A stretch of DNA of 5,745 nt from assembly GCA_946537565.1 (NCBI GenBank), contig CAMNFW010000145.1:1-5745 (forward strand), written 5' to 3'. Both the position numbers and the translations under genes were made by a program. Below the pieces are notes generated by a model. That model was given only the letters and a program-made list of their open reading frames with translations. It was not told the origin of the DNA and ran no database searches. This DNA comes from an uncultured Ruminococcus sp. Lineage in GTDB: Bacteria; Bacillota; Clostridia; Oscillospirales; Ruminococcaceae. Shown here piece by piece: positions 1 to 4,408 of this stretch; the stretch's first letter is position 1; the number at the start of each line of letters is the position of its first letter.

Positions 1-656
1 AGTATCACCCTACAGGAACGGGATATCCGGCGCAGATCTTTGGAGCGCTGGTAACAGAGAAGGTGCGTTCACTTGGAGCAAAGCTGGTAAATATTGACGG
101 TGATGTATTCATGCATCCGCTGGAGACAAGAGATGTCACCGCAGCATCAATAATCCGAGAATGTACCGCAAGAGGCAAGGGAATTGAAACAGAGCTGGGC
201 AAAGCAGTATGGCTGGACACACCGATGATCGAGGCAATACATGGCGAAGGCACGATCGAAAAGCGCATACCGGCAATGCTGAGAATGTTTGGAAAGTACG
301 GAATAGACATACGCAAGGAGCCGATTCTTGTATATCCGACACTTCACTATCAGAACGGCGGTATCGACATTACAGATGAATGTGCAACAGGGGTAGAAAA
401 CCTTTATGCAGCCGGAGAAGTAGCCGGAGGAATACATGGCAGAAACAGACTTATGGGCAACTCACTGCTGGACGTAATAGTATTTGGCAGAAATGCAGGA
501 ATCTATGCAGCTGCTAAGGCTAAAGAGACAGAAGAGCCTCAGGGACTTACACTGGAGCATATAGACAGATTCAACAAGGAGCTGGAAGAAGCCGGAGCAG
601 CAAGCGATACTCCTTCACCAATGCTGCTTCCGCATTACGCACGCAAATCAAAATAA
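1..656 (+). CDS. Fumarate reductase / succinate dehydrogenase-type flavoprotein subunit, C-terminal part (5' end outside window)
   Basis: The reading frame is open from the window edge (first full codon at 3) to TAA at 654-656, giving 217 residues, so the FAD-binding N-terminus lies upstream. The fragment opens with YHPTG, the active-site His motif of FrdA/SdhA proteins. It continues with ETRD (about residue 43, matching the substrate-binding Arg region), TLHYQNGGI (His at about 115, fumarate-binding), then NLYAAGEVAGGIHG and NRLMGNSL (Arg at about 149), which forms part of the FAD and dicarboxylate site. These match the residues that bind fumarate/succinate in E. coli FrdA. Expected role: fumarate-to-succinate reduction (or the reverse) at a flavin. 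Only about 50 residues follow the FGRNAG segment, so the long helical C-terminal domain of membrane-complex FrdA is absent or minimal. No frdB-like iron-sulfur gene follows; a transporter does. L-aspartate oxidase is a less likely alternative, given the GGIDIT context and the short tail. Family assignment is firm; the electron donor is unknown. Confidence 0.88.
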   Translation, partial: YHPTGTGYPAQIFGALVTEKVRSLGAKLVNIDGDVFMHPLETRDVTAASIIRECTARGKGIETELGKAVWLDTPMIEAIHGEGTIEKRIPAMLRMFGKYGIDIRKEPILVYPTLHYQNGGIDITDECATGVENLYAAGEVAGGIHGRNRLMGNSLLDVIVFGRNAGIYAAAKAKETEEPQGLTLEHIDRFNKELEEAGAASDTPSPMLLPHYARKSK

Positions 657-675
657 AAGCGAAGCTTAAGAAACA

Positions 676-694
676 GGGACGCCGAGTGCGTCCC
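676..694 (+). other. Short GC-rich intergenic hairpin between flavoprotein and transporter genes
   Basis: GGGACGC (676-682) pairs perfectly with GCGTCCC (688-694) around a five-base loop. It sits 20 bases after the flavoprotein stop and 32 bases before the transporter start. The bases after it (GTATTATTG) are not a U-tract, so it is a poor intrinsic terminator. A partial attenuator or an mRNA-stabilising 3' structure that lowers expression of the second gene is the more likely reading (inference). Confidence 0.5.
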
Positions 695-726
695 GTATTA
701 TTGAAAGAAAGACGGGTTGGATAAAT

Positions 727-1935
727 ATGGATCTGTTTAACGGTATTCTGTCGGTACATGGAGTGCCATTTCTGATGGTATCAGTAATAGCCATTGCAGC
801 GCTTGGCTATATACTGGGAAGAATAACCATAAAAGGGGTATCTCTCGGAACAGCTGGAGTATTCATTGTAGCATTGCTTTACGGCTGTGTTTTCTATAAA
901 GATCTTTCCTCTGAGATAAATACAGACTTTGTAAAAAATGCGCTGAACATTGTTGACAACCTTGGACTTATACTTTTTGTAACAGCGGTAGGATTTATAG
1001 CAGGACCTGGATTTTTCGAGAATTTCAAGAAGAATTTCAAATCATATGTACTGCTTGCACTTATAATAATAACAACAGCAGGACTTGTATGTGCGGGCTG
1101 TATATTAGTGGGCAGGAATATCACAAAGGAAAGCAACGAAGATTTTGTTGCACTTATGGCAGGGATACTTTCCGGCGCATTAACGAGTACACCGGGATTT
1201 TCAGCAGCAAAGGAAGCAGTTGGAACTCAGTATGATGACATGGTATCCGTAGGCTATGGAATAGCATATATATTTGGAGTTATAGGAGTTGTGCTGTTTG
1301 TACAGCTTATGCCAAAATTTGTGAAGGCAGATATGAGCAGGGAGCGTGAATTGCTCAACACCTCATCAAAGAAAGCAGCCTCAGAAAAAACTGACAGGAA
1401 GCTGATAGAGATGGATGACTTTGGAATAATGCCATTTGCACTTGCAGCGGTAATAGGAATCATAGTAGGTTCGATAAAATTCAAGAATTTTTCACTTACA
1501 ACCACAGGCGGCTGTCTGCTTATATCTCTTATTTTCGGACATTTCGGAAATTTCGGAAGCATCAATGTAATGCCAAAGAACACAACGCTCAAGGTATTCC
1601 GGGAGCTTGGACTGATGTTCTTTCTTATTGGAGCAGGAATATCCGGAGGAGCGAAGTTTGCAGAACATTTTGACGTAATATATTTTGTATACGGAATGCT
1701 GATAACGGTACTGCCGATGATAGTTGGATACTTTTTTGCGAAGTATGTGTTAAAGCTCAGTCTGCTGAACAATCTTGGTTCAATAACAGGCGGAATGACT
1801 TCAACGCCGGCACTTGGAACTCTCATCAGCACATCTGGTACAGAAGCGGTAGCGTCAGCCTATGCAGCAACTTATCCTGTAGCATTGATAGCAGTGGTTT
1901 TGTGTTCACAGCTGCTGCTGATGATATTCATGTAA
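727..1935 (+). CDS. Compact AAE-family (AspT/YidE-like) membrane transporter, probably for a dicarboxylate such as succinate
   Basis: This is a 402-residue polytopic membrane protein with about ten hydrophobic helices in two homologous halves. It carries the paired signature of the aspartate:alanine exchanger family. The first half has LGLILFVTAVGFIAGPGFF (about 79-97) and GALTSTPGFSAA (about 150-161). The second half has LGLMFFLIGAGISGG (about 294-308) and GGMTSTPALGTL (about 355-366). The halves are joined by a charged cytoplasmic loop of about 40 residues (about 197-235). Characterised full-length family members (AspT, YidE, SucE) are about 540-560 residues with RCK_C/TrkA_C domains in this loop; here those domains are missing. 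The family includes aspartate:alanine exchange and, in Corynebacterium, succinate export (SucE). With the upstream fumarate reductase-like gene, succinate efflux or fumarate/succinate exchange is a reasonable inference, but the substrate is not proven. The ATG at 727 places the first helix correctly; the Shine-Dalgarno is weak (GGGTTGG, 714-720). Probably co-transcribed with the flavoprotein, 70 bases apart. Confidence 0.88.
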   Translation: MDLFNGILSVHGVPFLMVSVIAIAALGYILGRITIKGVSLGTAGVFIVALLYGCVFYKDLSSEINTDFVKNALNIVDNLGLILFVTAVGFIAGPGFFENFKKNFKSYVLLALIIITTAGLVCAGCILVGRNITKESNEDFVALMAGILSGALTSTPGFSAAKEAVGTQYDDMVSVGYGIAYIFGVIGVVLFVQLMPKFVKADMSRERELLNTSSKKAASEKTDRKLIEMDDFGIMPFALAAVIGIIVGSIKFKNFSLTTTGGCLLISLIFGHFGNFGSINVMPKNTTLKVFRELGLMFFLIGAGISGGAKFAEHFDVIYFVYGMLITVLPMIVGYFFAKYVLKLSLLNNLGSITGGMTSTPALGTLISTSGTEAVASAYAATYPVALIAVVLCSQLLLMIFM

Positions 1936-1936
1936 C

Positions 1937-1979
1937 AAAAAGCCTTTTTCCGGTTAAGAGCTGGGAAAAGGCTTTTTTT
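1937..1979 (+). terminator. Strong intrinsic terminator after the transporter gene
   Basis: AAAAAGCCTTTTTCC (1937-1951) pairs with GGGAAAAGGCTTTTT (1963-1977) through 15 positions, including one T-G pair, around an 11-base loop. The T-run extends to 1979. It starts one base after the transporter stop. The A-run on the 5' side mirrors the T-run, so it could also work on the minus strand. Confidence 0.93.
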
Positions 1980-2000
1980 GAGCAAAAAATATAAAACCAG

Positions 2001-2029
2001 TTGACTTAAATGCAGAATTATGGTATAAT
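2001..2029 (+). promoter_or_regulatory. Sigma-A-type extended -10 promoter for the DUF4236-hydrolase unit
   Basis: TTGACT (2001-2006) and TATAAT (2024-2029) are separated by exactly 17 bases. TGG directly before the -10 gives the extended TGnTATAAT form. Predicted transcription start is near 2036, leaving a leader of about 60 bases. It lies just downstream of the previous unit's terminator, so it starts an independent transcript. Confidence 0.9.
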
Positions 2030-2037
2030 GATAAAAA

Positions 2038-2066
2038 TTGACTGTATGACAAGAATGTATTAAATA
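2038..2066 (+). promoter_or_regulatory. Possible second, weaker tandem promoter
   Basis: A second TTGACT (2038-2043) is followed after 17 bases by TAAATA (2061-2066), a poor -10 lacking the final T. It would start transcription near 2073, just ahead of the Shine-Dalgarno. It may be fortuitous, since this AT-rich region also forms the initially transcribed part of the first promoter. Confidence 0.25.
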
Positions 2067-2095
2067 CAGATCATGCAGCTGAAAGGTGTGATACT

Positions 2096-2293
2096 ATGGG
2101 ACTTAAGATCAAGAAGAGCATAAAGCTGGGGAAATTTGTAAAGATCAATGCAAACAAGACCGGACCCAGCGTAACAGTAGGCGGTAAAAAAGTAAAGGTG
2201 ACGGTGAACAAAAAGAAAGTAACAGCCAGTCTTCCGGGAACAGGAATATCTTACGATGCAAAAATTGACGGAAAGAATAAAAAGGAAAAGTGA
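2096..2293 (+). CDS. DUF4236 family small basic protein
   Basis: A 65-residue, very basic, glycine- and lysine-rich protein. It matches the short DUF4236 module: an N-terminal MGLKIKKSIKLG (family form MGFRFRKSIKIGPG), then NKTGPSVTVGGKKVKVTV (about 20-37; family SKSGVSVSVG), then the hallmark PGTGISY (about 47-53). The alternating hydrophobic/polar pattern suggests a small beta-sheet fold. There is no signal peptide or membrane segment. DUF4236 is found alone or at the N-terminus of larger proteins and its function is unknown, so none is assigned. The start is decided by AAAGGTG (2082-2088), seven bases before the ATG and behind the strong promoter. Its TGA overlaps a possible GTG start of the following hydrolase gene, implying translational coupling. 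The lysine-rich tail after residue 54 is unlikely to be part of the fold. Confidence 0.85.
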   Translation: MGLKIKKSIKLGKFVKINANKTGPSVTVGGKKVKVTVNKKKVTASLPGTGISYDAKIDGKNKKEK

Positions 2294-2298
2294 TCCCA

Positions 2299-3462
2299 AT
2301 GCAGGAGAAAATAGAAAAGCTTTTGAATGATTCAATAAGCGAGGGCAGTGCAGTAGGAATGAACTGTATGGTATGCAAAGACGGAGAGGAGATATATTCT
2401 GGATATTTCGGACTTGCTGACAGAGAGCGTGGAGTACCGATGCAGCGAGGGACAATATTCCGGCTATTTTCGCTTACAAAGCCGATCACAGCGGCGGCAG
2501 CGATGATATTGACAGACCGGGGGATAATATCGCCTGAGGATAAGCTGACGAAGTATTTTCCTGAATATTCATCACTGAAATACGAATCTGAAAGCGGAGA
2601 GATCCTGCCCTGCGACAGAGACATGAAGATCGAGCATTTGCTGACGATGACATCCGGCTTGCCCTATGCAAATAATTTCAATAAATCGGTATGCGGAGCA
2701 GCGCAGTTATTTGATCGTCTGAACGCAAGGCAGGGAACTGGAAATGATATGACAACGGAGGAATTCACTGCACAGGCGGCAGAGATACCATTAAGTTTTC
2801 AGCCTGGAGAGCGCTGGGATTATGGGATATCAGCGGACATTCTTGGCGGAATAATCGAACGGGCATCAGGAATGAGATACAGTGAATTTCTGGAAGAGAA
2901 TATTTTCAAGCCGCTGGAAATGAAGGATACAGGATTCTATGTTCCGGCAGAAAAACGTGACAGATTTTCAGCTCTATACAGGTGGGAAAGCGGAGGTTTC
3001 ATCAGGGACGATGGAAACTATCTTGGACTCACAGATTATACTCAGCTGCCAGCATTTGAATCAGGCGGAGCAGGCTTATGCTCAACGATAGAAGACTATT
3101 CAAAATTTGCACAGATGCTGACAGGCAGAGGAGAATACGGCGGAGTACGGATAATGAGTGAAAGGGCGTATGAATTTATGTCAGCGCCAAAGCTCAGCTC
3201 TGAGCAGAACAAGCTCTGGGACAGATTGATCGGTTACAATTATGGTTGTCTTGTAAGGGTAATGACGGAGCCGGAGAAAGCGATAATAAAATCAGGCGAA
3301 GGAGAGATAGGCTGGGACGGCTGGACGGGAACATATTTCTGTGCTGATCCGAAACAAGCCTTGACAGTGCTGGTTTTCACGCAGATAACGGGAGCCGGAA
3401 CCACATGGCAGGCAGAAAAAATAGTACAAACGGTATACGATGAGCTTGTACGGAAAAAATAA
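2299..3462 (+). CDS. Serine hydrolase, class C beta-lactamase / family VIII esterase fold
   Basis: A 387-residue protein of the PF00144 family (class C beta-lactamases, D-Ala-D-Ala peptidases, EstB-like esterases). The nucleophile motif SxxK is SLTK (Ser58, Lys61) in the context FRLFSLTKPITAAAAM. The second-motif tyrosine is in WDYGISADILGGIIE (Tyr175), with Ile where class C beta-lactamases have Asn of YxN. The third motif is GWDGWTGTYF (about 338-347), where the KTG or HxG box usually sits. IEHLLTMTSGLPY and SGGAGLCSTIEDYSKFAQML are also typical of the family. There is no signal peptide or membrane anchor, so it should be cytoplasmic. This argues against a cell-wall or antibiotic role and for an esterase, amidase or peptidase acting on a small substrate. 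An in-frame GTG at 2290, overlapping the upstream TGA as GTGA, is an alternative start. AAGGA (2282-2286) is badly spaced for either (3 or 12 bases); ATG is preferred. The substrate is unknown. Confidence 0.88.
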   Translation: MQEKIEKLLNDSISEGSAVGMNCMVCKDGEEIYSGYFGLADRERGVPMQRGTIFRLFSLTKPITAAAAMILTDRGIISPEDKLTKYFPEYSSLKYESESGEILPCDRDMKIEHLLTMTSGLPYANNFNKSVCGAAQLFDRLNARQGTGNDMTTEEFTAQAAEIPLSFQPGERWDYGISADILGGIIERASGMRYSEFLEENIFKPLEMKDTGFYVPAEKRDRFSALYRWESGGFIRDDGNYLGLTDYTQLPAFESGGAGLCSTIEDYSKFAQMLTGRGEYGGVRIMSERAYEFMSAPKLSSEQNKLWDRLIGYNYGCLVRVMTEPEKAIIKSGEGEIGWDGWTGTYFCADPKQALTVLVFTQITGAGTTWQAEKIVQTVYDELVRKK

Positions 3463-3468
3463 CAAATA

Positions 3469-3537
3469 ATTCCTTTCAGCATATAATTAAAATGAGAAGA
3501 GATAGAAATTATCATTCTCATTTTTGCTGAAAGGAAT
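3469..3537 (+). promoter_or_regulatory. Long stacked hairpin burying the amidase ribosome binding site (also a candidate terminator)
   Basis: Three nested perfect stems are visible. ATTCCTTTCAGCA (3469-3481) pairs with TGCTGAAAGGAAT (3525-3537), 13 bp. AAAATGAGAA (3489-3498) pairs with TTCTCATTTT (3515-3524), 10 bp. GATA (3501-3504) pairs with TATC (3510-3513), with a five-base loop. The only large irregularity is a one-sided bulge, TATAATT (3482-3488). The Shine-Dalgarno AAAGGA (3530-3535) of the amidase gene lies inside the outer 3' arm, and GTTTTT (3538-3543) follows directly. It may therefore terminate the hydrolase transcript, block amidase translation on read-through mRNA, or both. The bulge is a perfect -10 hexamer, but no -35 is seen at the right distance. 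Confidence 0.75.
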
Positions 3538-3543
3538 GTTTTT

Positions 3544-4281
3544 ATGCCAAAGGTATTTTTAAGTCCCTCGACGCAGGAATGGAACCAATACGCAACCAGT
3601 GGGAACGAAGAGTTGTATATGAATCTGCTGGCTGACCGTATTGAGCCGTATCTGCGGTCAAGCGGAATAACATTTGTGAGGAACGATCCTGCAAGGAATG
3701 TGCAGGGAGCGATCCAGGATTCAAATTCATCATATTATGATGTACATCTTGCGCTTCATTCAAATGCAGCACCGGAGAGTTTAGCAGGCAAGCTCCGGGG
3801 AATAGATATATATTTTGCGCCGAGAAGTCAGGACAGTGAAAGGCTTGCCAACATCATAGCGAACAACCTTAAGAGTATATATCCATTGCCAGATAAAGTA
3901 AGAGCAGTGCCGACCTACAATTTAGGGGAAGTATTGCGGACGAAGGCAGTAGCGGTGTTATGTGAGCTGGGATATCACGACAACTTTGCAGACGAAGCAT
4001 GGATAAAGAACAATCTGGAGAACATAGCGAGAAATATAGTGCGATCGCTGTGTGATTATTTTGGAATACCCTTTGTGCAGCCGGGGGCAGTACGTTGGGG
4101 AACAGTAGTGACAGACGGCTCAGGATTGAATATACGCAGTTATCCGAGTTTATCCGGAACAATAATAGGGTCTGTTCCAAACGGAGCGACGGTGATGATA
4201 AACGGCGAGACAGAAGGTTGGTATGTAGTAGGCTATAACGGGGTAACGGGGTATTCCAGCAGTGAATATATAATAATATGA
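3544..4281 (+). CDS. N-acetylmuramoyl-L-alanine amidase (Amidase_3 type) with C-terminal SH3b domain
   Basis: A 245-residue, two-domain protein. Residues 1-175 follow the Amidase_3 zinc amidase pattern: a first strand KVFLSPST, Glu23 in GNEELYMNL (zinc ligand position), His72 in HLALHSNAAPE (the SIHANA motif, zinc ligand), RGIDIYFAP (family GxExYY), and Glu141 in VLCELGYHDN (catalytic Glu, family VExGFxSN). Residues about 184-245 form a bacterial SH3 (SH3b) domain, with the typical GLNIRSYPSLSGTIIGSVPNG core and GWYVVGYNGVTGY, likely binding peptidoglycan. The expected role is cleavage between N-acetylmuramic acid and L-Ala. The canonical DxGHGG loop carrying the first zinc His reads SPSTQE here, so that ligand is absent. 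There is no signal peptide, and an in-frame TGA at 3493 excludes an upstream start carrying one. Export would need lysis, a holin or a non-classical route. AAAGGA lies eight bases before the ATG, inside the hairpin. Fold is sure; activity is uncertain. Confidence 0.87.
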   Translation: MPKVFLSPSTQEWNQYATSGNEELYMNLLADRIEPYLRSSGITFVRNDPARNVQGAIQDSNSSYYDVHLALHSNAAPESLAGKLRGIDIYFAPRSQDSERLANIIANNLKSIYPLPDKVRAVPTYNLGEVLRTKAVAVLCELGYHDNFADEAWIKNNLENIARNIVRSLCDYFGIPFVQPGAVRWGTVVTDGSGLNIRSYPSLSGTIIGSVPNGATVMINGETEGWYVVGYNGVTGYSSSEYIII

Positions 4282-4373
4282 CGATCAGCTTGAAAGTCAG
4301 CATACTGGCGCAAAAGAGGAAAATGCAAGAAAATGAGGAAAACGCCTGACACTGAAAGCAGACGGAAAGAAAT

Positions 4374-4401
4374 AAGCCTGACGGCGGTGATCGTCAGGCT
4401 T
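4374..4401. terminator. Terminator hairpin between convergent amidase and carboxypeptidase-like genes
   Basis: AAGCCTGACG (4374-4383) pairs perfectly with CGTCAGGCTT (4392-4401) around an eight-base loop. On the plus strand it is followed by TTAGAATTTT, an imperfect U-tract. On the minus strand, where the convergent gene's stop is only eight bases before the stem, it is followed by TTATTTCTTT. It probably serves both genes. The stretch 4282-4373 before it contains no credible gene. Confidence 0.8.
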
Positions 4402-4408
4402 TAGAATT

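Noticed and set aside
1254..1832. Minus-strand open frame of 192 codons inside the transporter gene
   Set aside because: Antisense to a clear membrane transporter and low in recognisable motifs; an effect of A-ending codons on the real strand.
3469..3537. Miniature transposable element with 13-bp terminal inverted repeats
   Set aside because: No flanking target-site duplication is visible, only one copy is in the window, and the element is mostly one nested hairpin joined to a ribosome site; a genome-wide copy search would settle it.
3544..4281. Prophage lysis gene
   Set aside because: The amidase-SH3b layout and missing signal fit an endolysin, but no holin, tail, integrase or attachment site is seen, and neighbours are ordinary chromosomal genes.
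4323..4349. Eight-codon open frame (MQENEENA) after AGAGGA
   Set aside because: The spacing from AGAGGA to ATG is only two bases, it has no promoter, and so short a purine-rich frame is expected by chance.
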